Assembly (NCBI GenBank): GCA_028283765.1
Contig: JAPWJY010000008.1
Location: 1,307,001-1,371,000, forward strand
Direction of reading: 5' to 3'
From: Parvibaculaceae bacterium
GTDB taxonomy: Bacteria > Pseudomonadota > Alphaproteobacteria > Parvibaculales > Parvibaculaceae
Length of the DNA: 64,000 nt
In this document: in pieces, positions 54,283-62,166 of the stretch
Numbering within the stretch: position 1 is the first letter of the stretch
Layout: every line of letters starts with the position of its first letter
The notes under the pieces: generated by a model
The model's database searches: none
Seen by the model: only the letters and a program-made list of their open reading frames with translations
Told to the model about the DNA's origin: nothing
Position numbers and translations under genes: made by a program

Positions 54283-57200
54283 CTAGCTTGCGAACGGGCT
54301 TAGCTGCATCGGCAGTCCCTGACCGGGCCAGTTCGAGGCGGGTGGCGGCGCGGGCATCACGGGCACGGACGGGATATTGACGGGCACACTCGGCGTTGAG
54401 GCGGGCATACCTTGCGAGGCCGGGATGACGGCCGGCAGACTGGCGGGCTGTGAAGATGCCGGCACTGAAGCTGTCGCTGGCGTCGAGACGGGCGGCAGCG
54501 TGACGGTCGGTGCAACTCTCGTTGGCGGGATCAGTGGTTCGCGCGGCTGCTGGAGTTCCTGCTGGGGCGCCTGAGCCGGAAAGAAATTGCCCGGAAGCGC
54601 AGGAAGCTGTTTCTGTATCGGTTTCGCCGTTTCAGTCGCCGGGAAGCCGGGCAGGGCGGCTTTCACGGCGGGGGCCGTCACTTGTGGCGTCAGCTGCGCC
54701 GTCCGCAGTTCCCTGGCCTTTTCAAAGGCCTTCAACGCCGAATTGAGATTGCCGTCCGCGCGGTACATCTGGCCCCGGAGCAGGTAGAGACGCGGATCAT
54801 TCGGCGTCCGCTCGATAGCCTGCGAGAGATAGCCCTGCGCCTGACCGTAATTGCCCGCACTCATCTGGTTGAGGGCAGCCCCTTGCAGCACATTGGGGTC
54901 GTCCGGCGTGCGGGCGAGCAGATAATCATAGATCCGCTGGGCATCGCCGGTCTGCTTGTTGGATTGATAGACGCGGGCAAGCGCGGCGAGCAGTTGCGGG
55001 CTGTTCTGCGAGGCCGGATAGGCCGCCGCAATCGTGTTGTAGGCCCCGCCTATGTCGCCCGCATCCCGCAAGGCGTCGGCGCGCCGGGAGGCCACGCCCG
55101 CATTCAGCTCGGCCATCGCCTTGCGGTCGGCCGGGGTACGCACATTGGCGTTGAGCTGGCTGATCAGGCGGTCGGCATCGGCCTGATAGCCGGACTGGAG
55201 CAGCACATAGATATAGCCGCCATAATCGGCGGGGCTCGTCTTGGGAGATGTTGCCGCGGCCGTGCGGGCCATGGAAATCGCCTGGGCCTTTTCACCGCAA
55301 TTGTAGAGCAACTGGGCGATATAGCTTCTGTCGCCATTGGCAAGGGTGCTGCGGCTGGCAAGCACGTTGCGCAGCGAAGCGACGGATGAGGGAGAAACGG
55401 TGCCGGCCGTGCCGCAGGTCTGCTGAGCCCCCGCCATGCTGCGGTTGAGCGCCAGATCGCTTGCGAACCTCGACATGGCTGCCGTCCGCGACTTCGCCGG
55501 AATGCGGTTCATCAGTTCATTGGCGCGCGCGGTGTCGCCCTGCGTCGAATAATAGATGGCGGCGGCAAAAAGGCTGCTTGGCGTTGCGACCGCGGGATCG
55601 GTCACCGGGTCCACCAGACGGCCTGCATCCTCGCTGTTGCCGCGCGCCGCAAGGAAATTGGCATACTCAACCCGGAGCCAGGGATCGGACGGCGCCTTCG
55701 CCAGCGCACTGGAATAGGCCGCGTTTGCGCCATTGACGTCACCTGAATCCGCAAGATTTTTTGCGCGCGCCAGATCGGCCTGCGCCTGGGCCGAGACTAA
55801 TCCCGGCGCCAGTTGATCGCGCTGGGCCGCCGTCAGCCGCGACATCAGGGATTGCGCTTCGCTCACCTTGTTCTGCCGCATCAGCACGCCAGCAAGACCG
55901 GCCAGCGCGTTCTGGTTGCGAGGATCGAGCGAGAGGGCCTTCCTGAAATAGCGCTCAGCCTCGACAGGCCGGTTTTCTTCCGCGAGCACGCTGCCCAGCG
56001 CCGAGGAGGCAAGCGCGATGTTCGAGCGCTCGCCGCCATAGCTTCCATTGGCGAGCGGGCGCAGCAATGTTTCGGCGCGGGCATTCTGGTTGGCGTCGAT
56101 GGCCGCCTGCGCCTGCTTCATGTTGTTGAAGAAATGGATGGTGTTGAGCGCGGAGGCCCAGTCCTTGCGCTTGCTCGGATCGGCCCTGATGGCGCGATTG
56201 AAATAGTTTTCGGCGGTCTCATAGTTTTTCTGGCGCATATAGGCCATGCCCATGCCGCCAAGCGCCGCGGCGTCATTGGGGTTCTTGTTGATCTGTTCAC
56301 GAAAGAACGAAATGGCTTCAGCGGTATTGCCAGCCTTCAGCGCGGTGTAGCCACGCATCTGCCGTGCAACGTTCTTCTGAACGGTTTCAATAATCTGACG
56401 CTGGCCGTCGCGCTGAATCTTGACATAGTCGTCCAGCATGGCGCGGACCTGGGTGTCCTTCGGATGCTGCGCATAGTAGGCGTCATAAAGTGCCTGGTTT
56501 TCGGCGGATAGCTGGAATGGCGGCCTTGGCGTACTGGCGAAACCATTCTGGGGAATAAGCCAGATGAGAGCGGTGCGCCATGCCTCGTCTGCGTCCGCAT
56601 AGTTACTTGCATATTTCTGGAGGAGGCGAATGCCGTCCCGGCGCGTCTCGCCGCGATAGGTCAGGACCTTGGCATAGGCGATACCCAGACTCGCGTCCGT
56701 GGGACGCCGTTCATAAAGCTTGCCAAGCCCGGCTTGCGCCTCTTTCCAGCCGCCCGGCATGCCAGCGAGGGAGACATAGAACTCCACGGCATAGGCATCC
56801 GGCGGAGGCTGATTATTGAAAGCCCGGCGATAGGCGGCGATGCCATCACGGAATTTGCCCTTGGCGAAGAGATCCCGGGCCTGCTGGATGGCAGCGCTTG
56901 GCACGGGCTTGCGCACCATGGCCTCGCGAAGGTCCGGGATACGGGGATCGTTCGGGGACAGGGCGACGAACTGGTTGAAATAGTTTTTCGCGGAAACGAT
57001 GTCGCCCTGGTTCGCCGTGGCGATGGCCATGCCATAGATAGCCGACAGATTGTGTGAATCGACGGCCAGAACGCGCCTGAGCGCGTCTATCGCCTTGTCA
57101 GGCTGACCCCTGGAGTTCCAGAAATCCGCCTGCTTCAGCAGGGTGGCGATGGCATCCGAGCCGTTCGCTGGCGGGGTATCGGCCGCAGCGGGTGCAGGTG

Positions 57201-57378
57201 CGCCAGCCTGTGCCGGCGGAGTCCCCGGGCTGATGGAGGGCATGCCTGAAAGAACAGGAGCGGATGGCACGGTCGCTGGCGCGGGCAATTCAGCCCGTGC
57301 AACCGAAGACAGGAGAACTGTGGCACTTCCGGCGACAAGCAAGGTGCGGCAGATGCTGAGGCTGGACATCCGGCGCAT
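54283..57378 (-). CDS. TPR-rich exported protein, BcsC-like but without an outer-membrane barrel
   Basis: A protein of about 1031 residues. The start at 57378 gives a signal peptide (MRRMSSLSICRTLLVAG...SSVARA|ELPAP); a longer frame upstream has no export signal. The body is a chain of tetratricopeptide repeats (for example AISFFREQINKNPNDAAALGGMG and AERYFRKALSLDPRNQNALAGLAG) arranged like the periplasmic part of the cellulose-export protein BcsC/WssE. Unlike BcsC, it ends in a proline/alanine/valine-rich tail (PPTRVAPTVTLPPVSTP...) with no beta-barrel. It diverges from an acetylation operon, so a periplasmic scaffold for polymer export is likely; no synthase gene is present here. Confidence 0.8.
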   Translation of the reverse strand: MRRMSSLSICRTLLVAGSATVLLSSVARAELPAPATVPSAPVLSGMPSISPGTPPAQAGAPAPAAADTPPANGSDAIATLLKQADFWNSRGQPDKAIDALRRVLAVDSHNLSAIYGMAIATANQGDIVSAKNYFNQFVALSPNDPRIPDLREAMVRKPVPSAAIQQARDLFAKGKFRDGIAAYRRAFNNQPPPDAYAVEFYVSLAGMPGGWKEAQAGLGKLYERRPTDASLGIAYAKVLTYRGETRRDGIRLLQKYASNYADADEAWRTALIWLIPQNGFASTPRPPFQLSAENQALYDAYYAQHPKDTQVRAMLDDYVKIQRDGQRQIIETVQKNVARQMRGYTALKAGNTAEAISFFREQINKNPNDAAALGGMGMAYMRQKNYETAENYFNRAIRADPSKRKDWASALNTIHFFNNMKQAQAAIDANQNARAETLLRPLANGSYGGERSNIALASSALGSVLAEENRPVEAERYFRKALSLDPRNQNALAGLAGVLMRQNKVSEAQSLMSRLTAAQRDQLAPGLVSAQAQADLARAKNLADSGDVNGANAAYSSALAKAPSDPWLRVEYANFLAARGNSEDAGRLVDPVTDPAVATPSSLFAAAIYYSTQGDTARANELMNRIPAKSRTAAMSRFASDLALNRSMAGAQQTCGTAGTVSPSSVASLRNVLASRSTLANGDRSYIAQLLYNCGEKAQAISMARTAAATSPKTSPADYGGYIYVLLQSGYQADADRLISQLNANVRTPADRKAMAELNAGVASRRADALRDAGDIGGAYNTIAAAYPASQNSPQLLAALARVYQSNKQTGDAQRIYDYLLARTPDDPNVLQGAALNQMSAGNYGQAQGYLSQAIERTPNDPRLYLLRGQMYRADGNLNSALKAFEKARELRTAQLTPQVTAPAVKAALPGFPATETAKPIQKQLPALPGNFFPAQAPQQELQQPREPLIPPTRVAPTVTLPPVSTPATASVPASSQPASLPAVIPASQGMPASTPSVPVNIPSVPVMPAPPPASNWPGQGLPMQLSPFAS

Positions 57379-57771
57379 GTCAAAAAAGGATGTTATCCCC
57401 GCCACAAAAAATTCGTACCTTGATGACACGTTCCGGCGCTCCGTATACTGAGACACGCTGTCACGAAGACTTGCATCTGCCAGTCCGTCCGGCCTGTGCG
57501 TGGAGCTATGCAGACTCTTCTTCCCGCCGTCATTTGCCATTGCAGCAGCCAAGACCCGAAATTTGCCGATTCCCACCGAAAAGATTATCCGCCAGCTATC
57601 TAACCGGGGATAAGATTGTTCGCCCGTCCGATCGGGTTCGATAACCGGTTAGCCCATTACTTATCTCTTCACACCTATAGCGTGTGTTCAAGTGAAGCAA
57701 GGCAAAGCTTGTGCATTTGTATCAATTTGTAATAATATCCGGCGCAAGCTGGTAACTCAAGGTAGAAACCG
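57379..57771. other. Divergent control region between the TPR gene and the acetylation operon
   Basis: This 390-bp gap holds no gene I can support. The AT-rich right part carries the promoter candidate at 57709-57738. The left part must hold the promoter of the TPR gene, but I could not assign it. Confidence 0.4.
57709..57738 (+). promoter_or_regulatory. Putative promoter of the acetylation operon
   Basis: TTGTGC (57709-57714), an 18-bp spacer and TAATAT (57733-57738), 34 bp before the first gene. An AAGGTAG ribosome site follows at about 57759. Confidence 0.45.
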
Positions 57772-58437
57772 ATGAAAGCGCTTCTGGCCGGCATGGTCAT
57801 CCTGATGATCGGCGACAGTCACATGACAACTCCCGGTTATCTGATCACCACGCTGCATGATGACCTTATGAAGCAGGGCGCGGTTGTCTATTCGTTCGGG
57901 GCTTGCGGCGCGAATGCAGGGGAATGGGCGACGGAAGGGGAGGCCCCTTGCGGCAGCGCGAGCCGGATCAAGGGTGGCCCGGTCAAGACGGATCGTTCTC
58001 CCAGCGCCTCCACGCATCCCCTCTCGCAGCTCATTTCCACCTACAAGCCCAATCTGGTGGTGATCGTGCTGGGCGACACGATGGCGGGCTACACCTCGCC
58101 GCAACTCGCCAGGGCATGGATATGGGATCAGGTCTCCGCGCTTACGGACGAAGTGAAGTCCAGCGGCACGGCCTGCGCCTGGGTCGGTCCCGGCTGGGGT
58201 ACGGAAGGCGGCTCCTTTGGCAAGACCTTCGTGCGGGTGAAGGAGGCTTCGGACTATCTCTCGACCATCACGGCCCCTTGCTATTACATCAATTCACTCG
58301 TGTTCTCGAAGCCCGGCGAATGGGGCACGATCGATGGTCAGCATTACAATTCGGCCGGTTACAAGAACTGGGGCGCGGACATCGCCAGCGTGATCGATGT
58401 CCTGCCGCCCGTTAAGGCCCTATCCGGACAACAGTGA
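57772..58437 (+). CDS. SGNH-fold protein, WssF-like, first gene of a polymer-acetylation operon
   Basis: A 221-residue protein with a short hydrophobic N-terminus running into MIGDSHM (nucleophile Ser16), a VVIVLGDTMAGY block and a late D-G-Q-H motif (Asp188, His191), a full SGNH catalytic set. It precedes AlgF-, AlgI- and AlgJ-like genes, the order of wssF-G-H-I in the acetylated-cellulose operon of Pseudomonas fluorescens as I recall it. It may transfer or remove acetyl groups in the periplasm. A paralogue lies at 1404-2093. Its stop overlaps the next start (GTGA). Confidence 0.78.
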   Translation: MKALLAGMVILMIGDSHMTTPGYLITTLHDDLMKQGAVVYSFGACGANAGEWATEGEAPCGSASRIKGGPVKTDRSPSASTHPLSQLISTYKPNLVVIVLGDTMAGYTSPQLARAWIWDQVSALTDEVKSSGTACAWVGPGWGTEGGSFGKTFVRVKEASDYLSTITAPCYYINSLVFSKPGEWGTIDGQHYNSAGYKNWGADIASVIDVLPPVKALSGQQ

Positions 58438-59156
58438 ATAACATCGGGAAATCATCGACCATGTTTCTTAAAGTTTTGCGGTCTGCCGCCCTTCTGCTTA
58501 CCGGAATGGCGGCACTGCCTGCGGGCGCGTACGCAGACGATGCTCTTTACGATACGGGGCCGTCCCAGGACTCGTCCTATGTGCGCTTCGTCAATGCAAC
58601 CGACGCCACGGTGACGATCACGGGGCAGGCAGGCGCGAAGATCGATCTTCCGGCGGGGGACAATGCGCGCGCCACCAGATTTCAGCCGGTCAAGGCTGGC
58701 AAGGCGCTGGCTGCGGCGGTGACAGCGGCGGGCGGCACAGAAAATGTGACGGTGACGGTTGCCTCCGGCGAGTTCGCGACGGTTGTGGTGACCGGCGGCG
58801 CAGCGGCAAAGCCCGCCGTCACCGTTCTCAAGGAACAACCCTCGGATTTCAACGCGCTCAAGTCCTCGCTGGCTTTCTACAACATGGATGGCGCCTGCCC
58901 GTCGGCAGGGCTTGTGGCGGGTGCGAACAATACGCCGGTCTTCACCGGGCAGGCGCTGGGCACCTTCGCGCGCCGTGAAGTGAACCCCATCGCCATCGGC
59001 GTTGCCGCGCTATGCGGTGCTGCGCCTGCCGGCAATGCAGTCGATCTGGGACAGCTCGCAGCCGGGGGCCGCTACAGCATCTTTCTCGTCGCAACGGGCG
59101 TGAACGGCCATCATCTCTTCTCCGTAAAGGATGCGACCTCGACGTTTAAGAAATAA
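58434..59156 (+). CDS. AlgF-like periplasmic acetylation protein (WssG-like)
   Basis: A 240-residue exported protein from the GTG at 58434 (231 residues from the ATG at 58461). The signal peptide is LRSAALLLTGMAALPAGAYA. The mature start ALYDTGPSQDSSYVRFVNAT resembles AlgF (ALY-G...S-VR--NA), which helps pass acetyl groups to alginate or cellulose. Two Ig-like beta domains seem likely from the strand pattern. The GTGA overlap with the upstream gene favours the GTG start by translational coupling. Confidence 0.78.
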   Translation: MNNIGKSSTMFLKVLRSAALLLTGMAALPAGAYADDALYDTGPSQDSSYVRFVNATDATVTITGQAGAKIDLPAGDNARATRFQPVKAGKALAAAVTAAGGTENVTVTVASGEFATVVVTGGAAAKPAVTVLKEQPSDFNALKSSLAFYNMDGACPSAGLVAGANNTPVFTGQALGTFARREVNPIAIGVAALCGAAPAGNAVDLGQLAAGGRYSIFLVATGVNGHHLFSVKDATSTFKK

Positions 59157-59232
59157 GGCCAGACGGGGGAAGGGTTAAGCGGGATCTCAGCCAATCGTCT
59201 GACCGTTCAATGGGGGGCGTTCGCGCCAGAAC

Positions 59233-60642
59233 ATGGTTTTCGTATCCGTCGAGTTTCTGGCGCTCTTCCTGCCAGTCTTTTTCATTGCCTATGTGCTGAC
59301 GCCCAGGCCATGGCGCAACCTGACACTGCTGGCCGCAAGCTGGATCTTCTATGCGTGGTGGAAGCCGGTCTTCCTGACGCTGCTGGTGGCGGTGACGATC
59401 CTTGCATGGGCCTTCGGCCTGTTCATTGCCCATTCGATGGCGCGCGGCGATCTGAAAAAGGCGAACCGGCAGCTTACGTGGAGCATCATCCTCAATGTCG
59501 GCTGCCTCGCCTGGTTCAAATACGCCAATCTGCTGGTCGGCACGCTGAACAGCGGTCTTGAGATGGCGCACACGCAGCCGGTGATCTGGGATGACATCAT
59601 CCTGCCCATCGGGCTTTCCTTCTTCGTCATGCACTCCATGTCCTATCTCATCGACGTGCGCCGGGGCGTGGTGCAGGCCCAGCCGAGCTTTGTCGCCTTT
59701 GGCGCCTATATCGCCATGTTCGGCCAGCTGATCGCCGGTCCCATCGTGCGGTACAGCTGGGTGGACAAGGCCATCACCGAGCGCAGCCTGACCGTGGACG
59801 GGATGGTGCTGGGCGGACGGCGCTTCATGATCGGTTTCGCCATGAAGGTGCTGATCGCGGATTCGCTTTCTCCGCTGGTCGAGGTCGCCTTCAAGCTCCC
59901 CCATCCAAGCCTTGCGGACGCATGGCTTGGCTGTCTGGCCTATACGCTGCAGCTCTATTTCGATTTCGCGGGCTACAGCGCCATGGCTATCGGCATCGGG
60001 CTGATGCTCGGCTTCAATATCCACGAGAACTTCAACAACCCCTACCTGTCGGTCAGCATTCAGGATTTCTGGCGGCGCTGGCATATCAGCCTGTCCACAT
60101 GGCTGCGCGACTACCTCTACATCCCGCTGGGCGGCAACCGGCAGGGCGTGGTGCGGACCTATTTCAACCTGATCGCAACCATGGCCATCGGTGGCCTGTG
60201 GCATGGCGCAAGCTGGACCTTCATGGTCTGGGGCATGATCCATGGCCTGTCCTTGGCCGTTGACCGCTGGTGGACCCGCAGCGGGCGCAGCCTGCCGGGC
60301 TTCGTCTCCTATCCCCTGACCATGCTGGTCGTCATGCTGGCCTGGACATTGTTTCGCGCCAATGACTGGGGCACCGCCATCGCCATGCTCTCGGGCCAGA
60401 TCGGCCTTCATGGCGTGCCGCTGGGAGACCAGCTTCGCGTCGCGCTACGCCCGACCGAGAGTTTCTTCCTGATCGCCGGACTTGTCTGCGTCTGGTATCC
60501 GGCTCTGGCGGAGCGGCTGCCGCAGCGGCTTCAGGTGCCCCCCGGCTGGTGGAACGTGCTCTGGCCCGTGCTGCTGTTTCTCTATTCGCTGGCTGTGCTG
60601 AAGGGGCGGGAAACCGTTCCCTTCCTCTATTTTCAGTTTTAG
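59233..60642 (+). CDS. MBOAT O-acyltransferase, AlgI/WssH-like
   Basis: A 469-residue polytopic inner-membrane protein, the family that moves acetyl groups across the membrane for alginate, cellulose or other polymers. The MBOAT signature includes IQDFWRRWHISLSTWLRDYLYIPLGGNR (His284) and IGGLWHGASWTFMVWG with the catalytic His324. LYFDFAGYSAMAIGIGLMLGF is characteristic of AlgI. It follows the AlgF-like gene by 76 bp and precedes an AlgJ-like gene by 12 bp. Confidence 0.92.
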   Translation: MVFVSVEFLALFLPVFFIAYVLTPRPWRNLTLLAASWIFYAWWKPVFLTLLVAVTILAWAFGLFIAHSMARGDLKKANRQLTWSIILNVGCLAWFKYANLLVGTLNSGLEMAHTQPVIWDDIILPIGLSFFVMHSMSYLIDVRRGVVQAQPSFVAFGAYIAMFGQLIAGPIVRYSWVDKAITERSLTVDGMVLGGRRFMIGFAMKVLIADSLSPLVEVAFKLPHPSLADAWLGCLAYTLQLYFDFAGYSAMAIGIGLMLGFNIHENFNNPYLSVSIQDFWRRWHISLSTWLRDYLYIPLGGNRQGVVRTYFNLIATMAIGGLWHGASWTFMVWGMIHGLSLAVDRWWTRSGRSLPGFVSYPLTMLVVMLAWTLFRANDWGTAIAMLSGQIGLHGVPLGDQLRVALRPTESFFLIAGLVCVWYPALAERLPQRLQVPPGWWNVLWPVLLFLYSLAVLKGRETVPFLYFQF

Positions 60643-60654
60643 GGAGGAGGGACG

Positions 60655-61776
60655 ATGCACCGCAATTCGACGAAGCTCTTCTTTCTGCCCGGTCTCGTGC
60701 TGACCGCCGTTCTGGTTGCCGGACTTGTCACCAGCGTCATGACGCTCCTGTCCGACAAGGGAGCCGACTGGTGGGACGATGTGAGCTGGGGCAAGCTTGA
60801 GAGCGGCGAGACCACAGCCGCGCTCGCGGCGACATTGAAGGACAATCTGCCCGGTGGCCATTATCTCGTCACCGCCGACAGGGTCTCGGCCTATCTGCTG
60901 TTCCATGATCTGGGAACGCGGGTAAGGCCCGGATGCGACAACTGGCTGTTTCTGGCGGACGAACTCATGGTCTATCCCGACGCGGAAGCCCATCTGATGG
61001 TCCGCGCCAGAATGGTCGGGCAGGTTGAACAGGCGCTGAAGGAAAAGGGCGTCAATCTTGTTGTCGCCGTCGTGCCCGACAAGAGCCGGGTTTCGGGTGA
61101 GCATCTTTGCGGCGTCGACCGTCCTGCCCGGTTCGAGAGCCGTCTGGGTGATTTTGTGACGGCTCTGCGAGCGCAGAAAATATCGACTGTCAATCTGCTG
61201 GATGTGCTCTCCCTGCCCGGCGGGGAACATTATTACCGCACGGATACGCACTGGAACCAGCCAGGCGCCCGCCTGGCCGCGGAAGCCGTTGCCGGGCAAT
61301 TGCGAGATGCCGGCCTCGCGCCCCCACCGGGCGCGCTCTGGAAGATCAGCATGGGCGCTTCACAGGAGCGCGTGGGCGATCTGATCCGGCTTGCCGGTCT
61401 TTCGGATGTTGCCGTTCCCTACCGGCCCAAAGGGGACATGGTGGCGCTCCAGACCCTTGAGGCGCCCGCAGCGGAAGGCGGCAGCGACCTCTTCGGCGAC
61501 ACCCGGTTGCCGGGCATCGTCGATATCGGCACGTCCTACTCCAACAACTCGAACTTCGTGGATTATATCTCGGCTGCGCTTTCCTCTCCCGTCGCCAATA
61601 TGGCCCGGGACGGGGGCGACTTCTCGGGCTCGGCGGTCGCCTATTTCACCAACCCGGCCTTCCTCCAGACCCCGCCCAAGGTGGTCATCTGGGAAATCCC
61701 CGAGCGCGTCCTTGAACAGCCGCTGACGCAACAGGAGAAGGATTGGCGGGAGAAGCTGGCGGCGGGAAAACTCTAG
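60655..61776 (+). CDS. AlgJ/AlgX-like acetyltransferase (WssI-like)
   Basis: A 373-residue protein with an N-terminal membrane anchor (about residues 8-30) and a periplasmic SGNH-type domain. The AlgJ/AlgX catalytic marks are present: DTHWN (Asp197, His199) and GTSYS (Ser294 or Ser296), matching the acetyl-transferring Ser-His-Asp set. It probably takes acetyl from the MBOAT partner and places it on the exported polymer. Last gene of the operon; a strong terminator follows. Confidence 0.9.
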   Translation: MHRNSTKLFFLPGLVLTAVLVAGLVTSVMTLLSDKGADWWDDVSWGKLESGETTAALAATLKDNLPGGHYLVTADRVSAYLLFHDLGTRVRPGCDNWLFLADELMVYPDAEAHLMVRARMVGQVEQALKEKGVNLVVAVVPDKSRVSGEHLCGVDRPARFESRLGDFVTALRAQKISTVNLLDVLSLPGGEHYYRTDTHWNQPGARLAAEAVAGQLRDAGLAPPPGALWKISMGASQERVGDLIRLAGLSDVAVPYRPKGDMVALQTLEAPAAEGGSDLFGDTRLPGIVDIGTSYSNNSNFVDYISAALSSPVANMARDGGDFSGSAVAYFTNPAFLQTPPKVVIWEIPERVLEQPLTQQEKDWREKLAAGKL

Positions 61777-61805
61777 ACAGCCAGCATTCCATGACATGAC
61801 GAATC

Positions 61806-61839
61806 GCCCCCGGCCGGAATATTGCCGGGGGCTTTTTTT
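61806..61839 (+). terminator. Intrinsic terminator of the acetylation operon
   Basis: GCCCCCGGC (61806-61814) pairs perfectly with GCCGGGGGC (61824-61832), followed by seven T (61833-61839). It insulates the LexA-controlled promoter immediately downstream from the operon. Confidence 0.95.
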
Positions 61840-61850
61840 GAAAATTCCCC

Positions 61851-61903
61851 TTGACGACACAAGAACAAATAAGGAACATTCAAAAACAGAACATTTCATG
61901 AAC
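61851..61903 (+). promoter_or_regulatory. SOS promoter with two exact tandem LexA boxes
   Basis: A near-consensus -35 TTGACG (61851-61856) is followed by two exact copies of the alphaproteobacterial LexA site GAAC-N7-GAAC: 61863-61877 and 61889-61903, 26 bp apart centre to centre. The first sits in the spacer and -10 region (candidate -10 GAACAT or AACATT), the second near the expected start of transcription. This layout should repress tightly and release on DNA damage. The downstream gene starts at 61921. Confidence 0.85.
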
Positions 61904-61920
61904 TTTACCGGAGAAAAGCC

Positions 61921-62076
61921 ATGAGCAAGAGTCAGATCATCACGGTCAAGGCGCACAAAAGTCACCAGATCCGGGCGGGAGAATGGGTGCGCGACAGCGC
62001 GGCGCTATTGGCGCTGACCGGATTTCTGGGCGTGGCCAGCATGTGGGCCAGCATCATGGGCGGCATTGCAGGCTGA
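61921..62076 (+). CDS. 51-residue single-pass membrane protein, probable SOS-induced division inhibitor (SidA-like)
   Basis: An ATG at 61921 with GGAGAAAAG upstream opens a 52-codon frame. The product has a charged N-terminal half (MSKSQIITVKAHKSHQIRAG) and a hydrophobic segment from about residue 27 to 50 (SAALLALTGFLGVASMW... to GGIAG), so one membrane helix. Two LexA boxes sit directly upstream, and dnaE follows. In Caulobacter, SidA is a 29-residue SOS-induced membrane peptide that blocks division through FtsW; size, topology and control fit, but I cannot show homology. It might instead be an SOS-linked membrane toxin or stress peptide. Confidence 0.72.
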   Translation: MSKSQIITVKAHKSHQIRAGEWVRDSAALLALTGFLGVASMWASIMGGIAG

Positions 62077-62166
62077 AACATGGGGATAAGTTTCCTCGCC
62101 GCGTGACAGGGCGGTCGCCGCACGCGAAACTGCCATGGTTCCGGCAAAAGGGGAGTATGAAGCAGG

